A stretch of DNA of 64,000 nt from the NCBI RefSeq assembly GCF_029227915.1, contig NC_079882.1, positions 32,542,001 through 32,606,000 on the forward strand, in the 5' to 3' direction. A program made the translations under genes and the position numbers. The notes beneath the pieces are model-generated. The model ran no database searches. It was not told where the DNA came from and saw nothing but the letters and a program-made list of their open reading frames with translations. This document shows positions 9,116 through 22,900 of this stretch, in pieces. How positions within the stretch are numbered: the stretch's first letter is position 1; each line of letters opens with the position of its first letter. The stretch comes from Hydractinia symbiolongicarpus. Taxonomy: Eukaryota > Cnidaria > Hydrozoa > Anthoathecata > Hydractiniidae.

Positions 9116-11945
9116 ATAAACTTCTTTTATTCAGCGTCTCACCAAAAATGAAAACATTTTTGAAAACTACAAGTCTCATGCGTTTTAGTGGTGAAAAAAT
9201 AATTTAAAAATCGTTTGGGAAATGAGTTTACTCCCTGGGTACTTTCTTTGTATACTTTTGACTATACGGGCCGAGTCCGGGATTTACGGGAAATCGCGGA
9301 TTTTCGTTTGCCGGCGATTAAACTTCTTTTATTCAGCGTCCCATCAAATATTAAAATATTCTTGAAAACTACAAGTCTTATGCGTTTAGTGGTAAAAAAA
9401 TAATATAAAAAATCGTTCGGGAAATGAGTTTACTCCCTGGGTACTTTCTTTGTATACTTTTGACTATACGGGCCAAGCCCGGGATTTACGGGAAATCGCC
9501 GGTTTTCGTTTGCCGGCGATTAAACTTCTTTTATTCAGCGTCTCATCAAATATGAAAACATTTTTGAAAACTACAAGTCTCATGCGTTTAGTGGTAAAAA
9601 AATAATTTAAAAAATCGTTTGGGAAATGAGTTTACTCCCTGGGTACTTTCTTTGTATACTTTTGACTATACGGGCCAAGCCCGGGATTTACGGGAAATCG
9701 CGGGTTTTCGTTTGCCGGCGATTAAACTTCTTTTATTCAGCGTCCCATCAAATATGAAAATATTTTTGAAAACTACAAGTCTCATGCGTTTAGTGGTAAA
9801 AAAATAATATAAAAAATCGTTCGGGAAATGAGTTTACTCCCTGGGTACTTTCTTTGTATACTTTTGACTATACGGGCCAAGCCCGGGATTTACGGGAAAT
9901 CGCGGGTTTTCGTTTGCCGGCGATTAAACTTCTTTTATTCAGCGTCTCATCAAAAATGAAAACATTCTTGAAAACTACAAGTCTCATGCGTATAGTGGTA
10001 AAAAAAAAATTTAAAAAATCGTTTGGGAAATGAGTTTACTCCCTGGGTACTTTCTTTGTATACTTTTGACTATACGGGCCGAGTCAAGGATTTACGGGAA
10101 ATCGCAGGTTTTCGTTTGCCGGCGATTAAACTTCTTTTCTTCAGCGTCTCATCAAAAATGAAAACATTTTTAAAAACTACAAGTCTCATGCGTTTTAGTG
10201 GTGAAAAAGTAATTTAAAAAATCGTTCGGGAAATGAGTTTACTCCCTGGGTACTTTCTTTGTATACTTTTGACTATACGGGCCAAGCCCGGGATTTACGG
10301 GAAATCGCGGGTTTTCGTTTGCCGGCGAATAAACTTCTTTTATTCAGCGTCCCATCAAATATGAAAATATTTTTGAAAACTACAAGTCTCATGCCTTTAG
10401 TGGTAAAAAAATAATATAAAAAATCGTTCGAGAAATGAATTTTCTCCCTGGGTACTTTCTTTGTATACTTTTGACTATACGGGCCAAGCCCGGGATTTAC
10501 GGGAAATCGCGGGTTTTCGTTTGCGGGCGAATAAACTTCTTTTATTCAGCGTCTCACCAAAAATGAAAACATTTTTGAAAACTACAAGTCTCATGCGTTT
10601 TAGTGGTGAAAAAATAATTTAAAAATCGTTTGGGAAATGAGTTTACTCCCTGGGTACTTTCTTTGTATACTTTTGACTATACGGGCCGAGTCCGGGATTT
10701 ACGGGAAATCGCGGATTTTCGTTTGCCGGCGATTAAACTTCTTTTATTCAGCGTCCCATCAAATATTAAAATATTCTTGAAAACTACAAGTCTTATGCGT
10801 TTAGTGGTAAAAAAATAATATAAAAAATCGTTCGGGAAATGAGTTTACTCCCTGGGTACTTTCTTTGTATACTTTTGACTATACGGGCCAAGCCCGGGAT
10901 ATACGGGAAATCGCCGGTTTTCGTTTGCCGGCGATTAAACTTCTTTTATTCAGCGTCTCATCAAATATGAAAACATTTTTGAAAACTACAAGTCTCATGC
11001 GTTTAGTGGTAAAAAAATAATTTAAAAAATCGTTTGGGAAATGAGTTTACTCCCTGGGTACTTTCTTTGTATACTTTTGACTATACGGGCCAAGCCCGGG
11101 ATTTACGGGAAATCGCGGGTTTTCGTTTGCCGGCGATTAAACTTCTTTTATTCAGCGTCCCATCAAATATGAAAATATTTTTGAAAACTACAAGTCTCAT
11201 GCGTTTAGTGGTAAAAAAATAATATAAAAAATCGTTCGGGAAATGAGTTTACTCCCTGGGTACTTTCTTTGTATACTTTTGACTATACGGGCCAAGCCCG
11301 GGATTTACGGGAAATCGCGGGTTTTCGTTTGCCGGCGATTAAACTTCTTTTATTCAGCGTCTCATCAAAAATGAAAACATTCTTGAAAACTACAAGTCTC
11401 ATGCGTATAGTGGTAAAAAAAAAATTTAAAAAATCGTTTGGGAAATGAGTTTACTCCCTGGGTACTTTCTTTGTATACTTTTGACTATACGGGCCGAGTC
11501 AAGGATTTACGGGAAATCGCAGGTTTTCGTTTGCCGGCGATTAAACTTCTTTTCTTCAGCGTCTCATCAAAAATGAAAACATTTTTAAAAACTACAAGTC
11601 TCATGCGTTTTAGTGGTGAAAAAGTAATTTAAAAAATCGTTCGGGAAATGAGTTTACTCCCTGGGTACTTTCTTTGTATACTTTTGACTATACGGGCCAA
11701 GCCCGGGATTTACGGGAAATCGCGGGTTTTCGTTTGCCGGCGAATAAACTTCTTTTATTCAGCGTCCCATCAAATATGAAAATATTTTTGAAAACTACAA
11801 GTCTCATGCCTTTAGTGGTAAAAAAATAATATAAAAAATCGTTCGGGAAATGAATTTTCTCCCTGGGTACTTTCTTTGTATACTTTTGACTATCCGGGCC
11901 AAGCCCGGGATTTACGGGAAATCGCGGGTTTTCGTCTGCTGGCGA
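9116..11945 (-). repeat. Heptamer higher-order repeat, 1415 bp, two tandem copies
   Basis: Copies about 9116-10530 and 10531-11945. Successive monomers match at exactly 1415 bp, for example the CGTTTGGGAAATG heads at 9213/10628, 9617/11032 and 10021/11436. Shared private variants include AATATTAAAATATTCTTG, CATGCGTATAGTGG, GAGTCAAGGATTTACGGG, TTTTCTTCAGCG and CATGCCTTTAGTGG. Copies differ at only a few positions, such as GATATACGGG at about 10900 and CTATCCGGG at about 11892. Flanks diverge beyond the limits given. Confidence 0.93.
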
Positions 11946-13990
11946 TTAAACTTCTTTTATTCAGCGTCTCATCAAAAATAAAAACATTTTTAAAAACTAC
12001 AAGTCTTATGCGTTTTAGTGGTGAAAAAATAATTTAAAAAATCGTTCTGGAAATGAGTTTACTCACAGGGTACTTTCTTTGTATACTTTGGACTATACGG
12101 GCCGAGTCCAGGATTTACGGGAAATCGCAGGTTTTCGTTTGCCGGCGATTAAACTTCTTTTATTCAGCGTCTTATCAAAAATGAAAACAGTTTTAAAAAC
12201 TACAAGTCTTATGCGTTTTAGTGGTGAAAAAATAATTTAAAAAATCGTTCTGGAAATGAGTTTACTCACATGGTACTTTCTTTGTATACATTCGACTATA
12301 CGTGCCAAGCCCGGGATTTACGGGAAATCGCGGGTTTTCGTTTGCCGGCGATTAAACTTCTTTTATTCAGCGTCTCATCAAAAATGAAAACATATTTAAA
12401 AACTACAAGTCTCATGCGTTTTAGTGGTGAAAAAAAAATTTAAAAAATCGTTCGGGAAATGAGTTTACTCCCTGGGTACTTTCTTTGTATACATTCGACT
12501 ATACGGGCCAAGCCCCGGATTTACGGGAAAACGCGGGATTTCGTTTGCCGGCGATTAAACCTCTTTCATTAAGCGTCTCATCAAAAATGAAAACATTTTT
12601 GAAAACTACAAGTCTCATGCGTTTTAGTGGTGAAAAAATAATTTAAAAAATCGTTCGGGAAATGAGTTTACTCCCTGGGTATTTTCTTTGTATACTTTTG
12701 ACTATACGGGCCGAGTCCGGGATTTACGGGAAATCGCCGATTTTCGTTTGCCAGCGATTAAACTTCTTTTATTCAGCGTCCCATCAAATATGAAAATATT
12801 TTTGAAAACTACAAGTCGCATGCGTTTAGTGGTAAAAAAATAATATAAAAAATCGTTCGGGAAATAAGTTTACTCCCTGGGTTCTTTCTTTGTATACTTT
12901 TGACTATACGGGCCAAGCCCGGGATTTACGGGAAATCGCGGGTTTTCGTTTGCCGGCGATTAAACTGCTTTTATTCAGCGTCTCATCAAAAATGAAAACA
13001 TTCTTGAAAACTACAAGTCTCATGCGTTTTAGTGGTGAAATAATAATTTAAAAAATCGTTTGGGAAATGAGTTTACTCCCTGGGTACTTACTTTGTATAC
13101 TTTTGACTATACGGGCCGAGTCCAGGATTTACGGAAAATCGCAGGTTTTCGTTTGCCGGCGATTAAACTTCTTTTATTCAGCGTCTCATCAAAAATAAAA
13201 ACATTTTTAAAAACTACAAGTCTTATGCGTTTTAGTGGTGAAAAAATAATTTAAAAAATCGTTCTGGAAATGAGTTTACTCACAGGGTACTTTCTTTGTA
13301 TACTTTGGACTATACGGGCCGAGTCCAGGATTTACGGGAAGTCGCAGGTTTTCGTTTGCCGGCGATTAAACTTCTTTTATTCAGCGTCTTATCAAAAATG
13401 AAAACAGTTTTAAAAACTACAAGTCTTATGCGTTTTAGTGGTGAAAAAATAATTTAAAAAATCGTTCTGGAAATGCGTTTACTCACAGGGTACTTTCTTT
13501 GTATACTTTTGACTATACGGGCCAAGCCCGGGATTTACGGGAAATCGCGGGTTTTCGTTTGCCGGCGATTAAACTTCTTTTATTCAGCGTCTCATCAAAA
13601 ATGAAAACATTCTTGAAAACTACAAGTCTCATTCGTATAGTGGTAAAAAAATAATTTAAAAAATCGTTTGGGAAATGAGTTTACTCCCTGGGTACTTTCT
13701 TTGTACACTTTTGACTATACGGGCCGAGTCCAGGATTTACGGGAAATCGCAGTTTTTCGTTTGCCGGCGAATAAACTTCTTTTCTTCAGCGTCTCATCAA
13801 AAATGAAAACATTTTTAGAAACTACAAGTCTCATGCGTTTTAGTGGTGAAAAAGTAATTTAAAAAATTGTTCGGGAAATGAGTTTACTCCCTGGGTACTT
13901 TCTTTGTATACTTTGGACTATACGGGCCAAGCCCGGGATTTACGGGAAATCGCGGGTTTTCGTTTGCCGGCGAATAAACTTCTTTTATTC
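11946..13990 (-). repeat. Satellite monomers without a clean HOR; partial 6-mer periodicity
   Basis: About ten monomers of mixed subtype. ACTCACAGGGTACTTTCTTT with TTTGGACTATACGGGCC recurs at 12061 and 13279 (1218 bp, six monomers), and AAAATAAAAACATTTTTAAA precedes both, but the monomers between do not all correspond. I see no inserted element or gene. Confidence 0.8.
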
Positions 13991-15230
13991 AGCGTCCCAT
14001 CAAATATGAAAATATTTTTGAAAACTACAAGTCTCATGCGTTTAGTGGTAAAAAAATAATATAAAAAATCGTTCAGGAAATGAGTTTACTCCCTGGGTAC
14101 TTTCTTTGTATACTTTTGACTATACAGGCCAAGCCCGGAATTTACGGGAAATCGCGGGTTTTCGTTTGCCGGCGAATAAACTTCTTTTATTCAGCGTCTC
14201 ATCAAAAATGAAAACATTTTTGAAAACTACAAGTCTCATGCGTTTTAGTGGTGAAAAAATAATTTAAAAAATCGTTCGGGAAATGAGTTTACTCCCTGGG
14301 TACTTTCTTTGTATACTTTTGACTATAGGGGCCGAGTCCGGGATTTACGGGAAATCGCGGATTTTCGTTTGCCGGCGATTAAACTTCTTTTATTCAGCGT
14401 CTCATCAAATATGAAAATATTTTTGAAAACTACAAGTCTCATGCGTTTAGTGGTAAAAAAATAATATAAAAAATCGTTCGGGAAATGAGTTTACTCCCTG
14501 GGTACTTTCTTTGTATACTTTTGACTATACGGGCCAAGCCCGAGATTTACGGGAAATCGCTGGTTTTCGTTTGCCGGCGATTAAACTTCTTTTATTCAGC
14601 GTCCCATCAAATACGAAAATATTTTTGAAAACTACAAGTCTCATGCGTTTAGTGGTAAAAAAATAATATAAAAAATCGTTCGGGAAATGAGTTTACTCCC
14701 TGGGTACTTTCTTTGTATACTTTTGACTATGCGGGCCAAGCCGGGAGTTACGGGAAATCGCGGGTTTTCGTTTGCCGGCGATTAAACTTCTTTTATTCAG
14801 CGTCTCATCAAAAATAAAAACTTTTTTAAAAACTACAAGTCTTATGCGATTTAGTGGTGAAAAAATAATTTAAAAAATCGTTCTGGAAATGAGTTTACTC
14901 ACAGGGTACTTTCTTTGTATACTTTGGACTATACGGGCCGTGTCCAGGATATACGGGAAATCGCAGGTTTTCGGTTGCCGGCGATTAAACTTCTTTTATT
15001 CAGCGTCTTATCAAAAATAAAAACAGTTTTAAAAACTACAAGTCTTATGCGTTTTAGTGGTGAAAAAATAATTTAAAAAATCGTTCTGGAAATGAGTTTA
15101 CTCACAGGGTACTTTCTTTGTATACATTCGACTATACGTGCCAAGCCCGGGATTTACGGGAAATCGCGGGTTTTCGTTTGCCGGCGATTAAACTTCTTTT
15201 AATCAGCGTCTCATCAAAAATGAAAACATA
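13991..15230 (-). repeat. About 1.24-kb segment, first copy of a dispersed duplication
   Basis: Matches 16365-17604 at a fixed 2374-bp offset. Shared rare variants are CGTTCAGGAAATG, TATACAGGCC, CTATAGGGGCC, TATGCGGGCC with GGGAGTTACGGG, GCCGTGTCCAGGATATACGG and TTTTCGGTTGCCGG. Six consecutive monomers are copied. The segment between the copies (15231-16364) includes CTCACAGGG and CCTCTTTCATTAAGCG monomers. Confidence 0.9.
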
Positions 15231-16119
15231 TTTAAAAACTACAAGTCTCATGCGTTTTAGTGGTGAAAAAAAAATTTAAAAAATCGTTCGGGAAATGAGT
15301 TTACTCCCTGGGTACTTTCTTTGTATACATTCGACTATACGTGCCAAGCCCGGGATTTACGGGAAATCGCGGGTTTTCGTTTGCCGGCGATTAAACTTCT
15401 TTTATTCAGCGTCTTATCAAAAATGAAAACAGTTTTAAAAACTACAAGTCTTATGCGTTTTAGTGGTGAAAAAATAATTTAAAAAATCGTTCTGGAAATG
15501 AGTTTACTCACAGGGTACTTTCTTTGTATACATTCGACTATACGTGCCAAGCCCGGGATTTACGGGAAATCGCGGGTTTTCGTTTGCCGGCGATTAAACT
15601 TCTTTTATTCAGCGTCTCATCAAAAATGAAAACATATTTAAAAATTACAAGTCTCATGCGTTTTAGTGGTGAAAAAAAAATTTAAAAAATCGTTCGGGAA
15701 ATGAGTTTACTCCCTGGGTACTTTCTTTGTATACATTCGACTATACGGGCCAAGCCCCGGATTTACGGGAAAACGCGGGATTTCGTTTGCCGGCGATTAA
15801 ACCTCTTTCATTAAGCGTCTCATCAAAAATGAAAACATTTTTGAAAACTACAAGTCTCATGCGTTTTAGTGGTGAAAAAGTAATTTAAAAAATCGTTCGG
15901 GAAATCAGTTTACTCCCTGGGTACTTTCTTTGTATACTTTTGACTATACGGGCCAAGCCCGGGATTTACGGAAAAACGCGGGTTTTCGTTTGCTGGCGAT
16001 TAAACTTCTTTTATTCAGCGTCTCATCAAAAATGAAAACATTTTTCAAAACTACAAGTCTCATGCGTTTTAGTGGTGAAAAAATAATTTAAAAAATCGTT
16101 CGGGAAATGAGTTTACTCC

Positions 16120-16330
16120 CTGGGTACTTTCTTTGTATACTTTTGACTATACGGGCCAAGCCCGGGATTTACGGAAAAACGCGGGTTTTCGTTTGCCAGC
16201 GATTAAACTTCTTTTATTCAGCGTCTCCTGAAAAATGAAAACATTTTTCAAAACTACAAGTCTCATGCGTTTTAGTGGTGAAAAATCAATTTAAAAAATC
16301 GTTCGGGAAATGAGTTTACTCAATCGCGGT
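16120..16330 (-). repeat. Two related monomers before the internally deleted unit
   Basis: Monomers at about 15920 and 16120 share GATTTACGGAAAAACGCGGG and CATTTTTCAAAACTACAAG, a local duplication. The second also has GCGTCTCCTGAAAAATG and GAAAAATCAATTTAAAAAAT. It leads straight into the deletion at 16321. Confidence 0.75.
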
Positions 16331-16365
16331 TTTTCGTTTGCCGGCGATTAAATTTCTTTTATTCA
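16316..16365 (-). repeat. Monomer with an internal deletion of about 58 bp
   Basis: TTTACTC is followed directly by AATCGCGG at 16321/16322. Relative to neighbours the stretch from CCTGGGTACTTTC through GATTTACGGGA is missing, about 58 bp. This removes the GTATAC/TATAC dyad and the CGGGC-GCCCG hairpin from this unit. It also explains why the 13991/16365 duplication has an offset of 2374 bp rather than twelve full monomers. Confidence 0.9.
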
Positions 16366-17604
16366 GCGTCCCATCAAATATGAAAACATTTTTGAAAACT
16401 ACAAGTCTCATGCGTTTAGTGGTAAAAAAATAATATAAAAAATCGTTCAGGAAATGAGTTTACTCCCTGGGTACTTTCTTTGTATACTTTTGACTATACA
16501 GGCCAAGCCCGGAATTTACGGGAAATCGCGGGTTTTCGTTTGCCGGCGAATAAACTTCTTTTATTCAGCGTCTCATCAAAAATGAAAACATTTTTGAAAA
16601 CTACAAGTCTCATGCGTTTTAGTGGTGAAAAAATAATTTAAAAAATCGTTCGGGAAATGAGTTTACTCCCTGGGTACTTTCTTTGTATACTTTTGACTAT
16701 AGGGGCCGAGTCCGGGATTTACGGGAAATCGCGGATTTTCGTTTGCCGGCGATTAAACTTCTTTTATTCAGCGTCTCATCAAATATGAAAATATTTTTGA
16801 AAACTACAAGTCTCATGCGTTTAGTGGTAAAAAAATAATATAAAAAATCGTTCGGGAAATGAGTTTACTCCCTGGGTACTTTCTTTGTATACTTTTGACT
16901 ATACGGGCCAAGCCCGAGATTTACGGGAAATCGCTGGTTTTCGTTTGCCGGCGATTAAACTTCTTTTATTCAGCGTCCCATCAAATATGAAAATATTTTT
17001 GAAAACTACAAGTCTCATGCGTTTAGTGGTAAAAAAATAATATAAAAAATCGTTCGGGAAATGAGTTTACTCCCTGGGTACTTTCTTTGTATACTTTTGA
17101 CTATGCGGGCCAAGCCGGGAGTTACGGGAAATCGCGGGTTTTCGTTTGCCGGCGATTAAACTTCTTTTATTCAGCGTCTCATCAAAAATAAAAACTTTTT
17201 TAAAAACTACAAGTCTTATGCGATTTAGTGGTGAAAAAATAATTTAAAAAATCGTTCTGGAAATGAGTTTACTCACAGGGTACTTTCTTTGTATACTTTG
17301 GACTATACGGGCCGTGTCCAGGATATACGGGAAATCGCAGGTTTTCGGTTGCCGGCGATTAAACTTCTTTTATTCAGCGTCTTATCAAAAATAAAAACAG
17401 TTTTAAAAACTACAAGTCTTATGCGTTTTAGTGGTGAAAAAATAATTTAAAAAATCGTTCTGGAAATGAGTTTACTCACAGGGTACTTTCTTTGTATACA
17501 TTCGACTATACGTGCCAAGCCCGGGATTTACGGGAAATCGCGGGTTTTCGTTTGCCGGCGATTAAACTTCTTTTATTCAGCGTCTCATCAAAAATGAAAA
17601 CATA
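16365..17604 (-). repeat. Second copy of the about 1.24-kb dispersed duplication
   Basis: Corresponds to 13991-15230 monomer by monomer. Small differences include AAATATGAAAACATTTTTG at about 16375 and CAAATATGAAAATA near 16983, where the first copy has CAAATACGAAAATA. The left end abuts the deleted monomer, so the deletion and the duplication breakpoint may be one event. Confidence 0.88.
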
Positions 17605-17859
17605 TTTAAAAATTACAAGTCTCATGCGTTTTAGTGGTGAAAAAAAAATTTAAAAAATCGTTCGGGAAATGAGTTTACTCCCTGGGTACTTTCTTTGTAT
17701 ACATTCGACTATACGGGCCAAGCCCCGGATTTACGGGAAAACGCGGGATTTCGTTTGCCGGCGATTAAACCTCTTTCATTAAGCGTCTCATCAAAAATGA
17801 AAACATTTTTGAAAACTACAAGTCTCATGCGTTTTAGTGGTGAAAAAATAATTTAAAAA

Positions 17860-19950
17860 ATCGTTCGGGAAATGAGTTTACTCCCTGGTTACTTTCTTTG
17901 TATACTTTTGACTATACGGGCCGAGTCCGGGATTTACGGGAAATCGCCGATTTTCGTTTGCCAGCGATTAAACTGCTTTCATTCAGCGTCTCATCAAAAA
18001 TGAAAACATTCTTGAAAACTACAAGTCTCATGCGTTTTAGTGGTGAAATAATAATTTAAAAAATCGTTTGGGAAATGAGTTTACTCCCTGGGTACTTTCT
18101 TTGTATACTTTGGACTATACGGGCCGAGTCCAGGATTTACGGGAAATCGCTGGTTTTCGTTTGCCGGCGATTAAACTTCTTTTATTCAGCGTCTCATCAA
18201 AAATAAAAACATTTTTAAAAACTACAAGTCTTATGCGTTTTAGTGGTGAAAAAATAATTTAAAAAATCGTTCTGGAAATGAGTTTACTCACAGGGTACTT
18301 TCTTTGTATACTTTGGACTATACGGGCCGAGTCCGGGATTTACGGGAAATCGCTGATTTTCGTTTGCCAGCGATTAAACTGCTTTCATTCAGCGTCTCAT
18401 CAAAAATGAAAACATTCTTGAAAACTACAAGTCTCATGCGTTTTAGTGGTGAAATAATAATTTAAAAAATCGTTTGGGAAATGAGTTTACTCCCTGGGTA
18501 CTTTCTTTGTATACTTTGGACTATACGGGCCGAGTCCAGGATTTACGGGAAATCGCAGGTTTTCGTTTGCCGGCGATTAAACTTCTTTTATTCAGCGTCT
18601 CATCAAAAATAAAAACATTTTTAAAAACTACAAGTCTTATGCGTTTTAGTGGTGAAAAAATAATTTAAAAAATCGTTCTGGAAATGAGTTTACTCACAGG
18701 GTACTTTCTTTGTATACTTTGGACTATACGGGCCGAGTCCGGGATTTACGGGAAATCGCCGATTTTCGTTTGCCAGCGATTAAACTTCTTTTAATCAGCG
18801 TCTCATCAAAAATGAAAACATATTTAAAAACTACAAGTCTTATGCGTTTTAGTGGTGAAAAAATAATTTAAAAAATCGTTCTGGAAATGAGTTTACTCAC
18901 AGGGTACTTTCTTTGTATACTTTGGACTATACGGGCCGAGTCCAGGATTTACGGGAAATCGCAGGTTTTCGTTTGCCGGCGATTAAACTTCTTTTATTCA
19001 GCGTCTTATCAAAAATGAAAACAGTTTTAAAAACTACAAGTCTCATGCGTTTTAGTGGTGAAAAAATAATTTAAAAAATCGTTCGGGAAATGAGTTTACT
19101 CCCTGGTTACTTTCTTTGTATACTTTTGACTATACGGGCCGAGTCCGGGATTTACGGGAAATCGCCGATTTTCGTTTGCCAGCGATTAAACTGCTTTCAT
19201 TCAGCGTCTCATCAAAAATGAAAACATTCTTGAAAACTACAAGTCTCATGCGTTTTAGTGGTGAAATAATAATTTAAAAAATCGTTTGGGAAATGAGTTT
19301 ACTCCCTGGGTACTTTCTTTGTATACTTTGGACTATACGGGCCGAGTCCAGGATTTACGGGAAATCGCTGGTTTTCGTTTGCCGGCGATTAAACTTCTTT
19401 TATTCAGCGTCTCATCAAAAATAAAAACATTTTTAAAAACTACAAGTCTTATGCGTTTTAGTGGTGAAAAAATAATTTAAAAAATCGTTCTGGAAATGAG
19501 TTTACTCACAGGGTACTTTCTTTGTATACTTTGGACTATACGGGCCGAGTCCGGGATTTACGGGAAATCGCTGATTTTCGTTTGCCAGCGATTAAACTGC
19601 TTTCATTCAGCGTCTCATCAAAAATGAAAACATTCTTGAAAACTACAAGTCTCATGCGTTTTAGTGGTGAAATAATAATTTAAAAAATCGTTTGGGAAAT
19701 GAGTTTACTCCCTGGGTACTTTCTTTGTATACTTTGGACTATACGGGCCGGGTCCAGGATTTACGGGAAATCGCAGGTTTTCGTTTGCCGGCGATTAAAC
19801 TTCTTTTATTCAGCGTCTCATCAAAAATAAAAACATTTTTAAAAACTACAAGTCTTATGCGTTTTAGTGGTGAAAAAATAATTTAAAAAATCGTTCTGGA
19901 AATGAGTTTACTCACAGGGTACTTTCTTTGTATACTTTGGACTATACGGG
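17860..19950 (-). repeat. Hexamer higher-order repeat, 1218 bp, about 1.7 copies
   Basis: First copy about 17860-19077, second about 19078-19950. Landmarks at 1218 bp include CCCTGGTTACTTTC (17883/19101), AATCGCCGATTTTCG with GCCAGCG, GGAAATCGCTGGTTTTCG (about 18146/19364) and AATCGCTGATTTTCG. Within each copy a 406-bp dimer is itself doubled: CGTTTGGGAAATG heads lie at 18066, 18472, 19284 and 19690. A dimer was therefore nested inside the hexamer before the hexamer was duplicated. Confidence 0.87.
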
Positions 19951-22900
19951 CCGAGTCCAGGATTTACGGGAAATCGCAGGTTTTCGTTTGCCGGCGATTA
20001 AACTTCTTTTATTCAGCGTCTTATCAAAAATGAAAACAGTTTTAAAAACTACAAGTCTTATGCGTTTTAGTGGTGAAAAAATAATTTAAAAAATCGTTCT
20101 GGAAATGAGTTTACTCACAGGGTACTTTCTTTGTATACATTCGACTATACGTGCCAAGCCCGGGATTTACGGGAAATCGCGGGTTTTCGTTTGCCGGCGA
20201 TTAAACTTCTTTTATTCAGCGTCTCATCAAAAATGAAAACATATTTAAAAATTACAAGTCTCATACGTCTTAGTGGTGAAAAAAAAATTTAAAAAATCGT
20301 TCGGGAAATGAGTTTACTCCCTGGGTACTTTCTTTGTATACATTCGACTATACGGGCCAAGCCCCGGATTTACGGGAAAACGCGGGATTTCGTTTGCCGG
20401 CGATTAAACCTCTTTCATTAAGCGTCTCATCAAAAATGAAAACATTTTTGAAAACTACAAGTCTCATGCGTTTTAGTGGTGAAAAATTAATTTAAAAAAT
20501 CGTTCGGGAAATGAGTTTACTCCCTGGGTACTTTCTTTGTATACTTTTGACTATACGGGCCGAGTCCGGGATTTACGGGAAATCGCCGATTTTCGTTTGC
20601 CAGCGATTAAACTTCTTTTATTCAGCGTCCCATCAAATATGAAAATATTTTTGAAAACTACAAGTCTCATGCGTTTAGTGGTAAAAAAATAATATAAAAA
20701 ATCGTTCGGGAAATACGTTTACTCCCTGGGTACTTTCTTTGTATACTTTTGACTATACGGGCCAAGCCCGGGATTTACGGGAAATCGCGGGTTTTCGTTT
20801 TCCGGCGATTAAACTGCTTTTATTCAGCGTCTCATCAAAAATGAAAACATTCTTGAAAACTACAAGTCTCATGCGTTTTAGTGGTGAAATAATAATTTAA
20901 AAAATCGTTTGGGAAATGAGTTTACTCCCTGGGTACTTTCTTTGTATACTTTTGACTATACGGGCCGAGTCCGGGATTTACGGGAAATCGCCGATTTTCG
21001 TTTGCCAGCGATTAAACTTCTTTTATTCAGCGTCCCATCAAATATGAAAATATTTTTGAAAACTACAAGTCTCATGCGTTTAGTGGTAAAAAAATAATAT
21101 AAAAAATCGTTCGGGAAATAAGTTTACTCCCTGGGTACTTTCTTTGTATACTTTTGACTATACGGGCCAAGCCCGGGATTTACGGGAAATCGCGGGTTTT
21201 CGTTTGCCGGCGATTAAACTTCTTTTATTCAGCGTCTCATCAAAAATGAAAACATTTTTAAAAACTACAAGTCTTATGCGTTTTAGTGGTGAAAAAATAA
21301 TTTAAAAAATCGTTCTGGAAATGAGTTTACTCCCTGGGTACTTTCTTTGTATGCCTTTGCCTATACGGGCCGAGTCCGGGATTTAGGGAAATCGCAGGTT
21401 TTCGTTTGCCGGCGATTAAACTGCTTTTATTCAGCGCCTCATCAAAAATGAAAACATTTTTGAAAACTACAAGTCTCATGCGATTTAGTGGTGAAAAAAT
21501 AATTTAAAATGTCGTTCGGAAAATGAGTTTACTCCCTAGGTACTTTCTTTGTATGCTTTTGACTATACGGGCCAAGCCGGGATTTACGGGAAATCGCGGG
21601 TTTTCGTTTGCCGGCGATTAAACTTCTTTTATTCAGCGTCTTATCAAAAATGAAAACAGTTTTAAAATCTACAAGTCTTAGGCGTTTTAGTGGTGAAAAA
21701 ATAATTTAAAAAATCGTTCTGGAAATGAGTTTACTCACAGGGTACTTTCTTTGTATACATTTGACTATACGTGCCAAGCCCGGGATTTACGGGAAATCGC
21801 GGGTTTTCGTTTGCCGGCGATTAAACTGTTTTTATTCAGCGTCTCATCAAAAATGAAAACATTCTTGAAAACTACAAGTCTCATGCGTTTTAGTGGTGAA
21901 AAAAAAATTTAAAAATCGTTCGGGAAATGAGTTTACTCCCTGGGTACTTTCTTTGTATCCTTTTGACTATACGGGCCAAGCCGGGATTTACAGGAAATTA
22001 CGGGTTTTCGTTTGCCGGCGATTAAACTTCTTTTATTCAGCGTCTTATCAAAAATGAAAACAGTTTTAAAAACTACAAGTCTTAGGCGTTTTAGTGGTGA
22101 AAATATAATTTAAAAAATCGTTCTGTAAATGAGTTTAGTCACAGGGTACTTTCTTTGTATATATTCGACTATACGTGCCAAGCCCGGGATTTACGGGAAA
22201 TCGCGGGTTTTCGTTTGCCGGCGATTAAACTGTTTTTATTCAGCGTCTCATCAAAAATGAAAACATTCTTGAAAACTACAAGTCTCATGCGTTTTAGTGG
22301 TGAAAAAAAAATTTAAAAATCGTTCGGGAAATGAGTTTACTCCCTGGGTACTTTCTTTGTATACATTCGACTATACGGGCCAAGCCCCGGATTTACGGGA
22401 AAACGCGGGATTTCGTTTGCCGGCGATTAAACCTCTTTCATTAAGCGTCTCATCAAAAATGAAAACATTTTTGAAAACTAAAAGTCTCATGCGTTTTAGA
22501 GGTGAAAAAATAATTTAAAAAATCGTTCGGGAATTGAGTTTACTCCCTGGGTACTTTCTTTGTATATTTTTGACTATACGGGCCGAGTCCAGGGTTTACG
22601 GGAAATCGCGGATTTTCGTTTGCCGGCGATTAAACTTCTTTTATTCAGCGTCCCATCAAATATGAAAATATTTTTGAAAACTACAAGTCTCATGCGTTTA
22701 GTGGTAAAAAAATAATATAAAAAATCGTTCGGGAAATGAGTTTACTCCCTGGGTACTTTCTTTGTATACTTTTGACTATACGGGCCAAGCCCGGGATTTA
22801 CGGGAAATCGCGGGTTTTCGTTTGCCGGCGATTAAACTTCTTTTATTCAGCGTCTCATCAAAAATGAAAACATTTTTAAAAACTACAAGTCTTATGCGTT

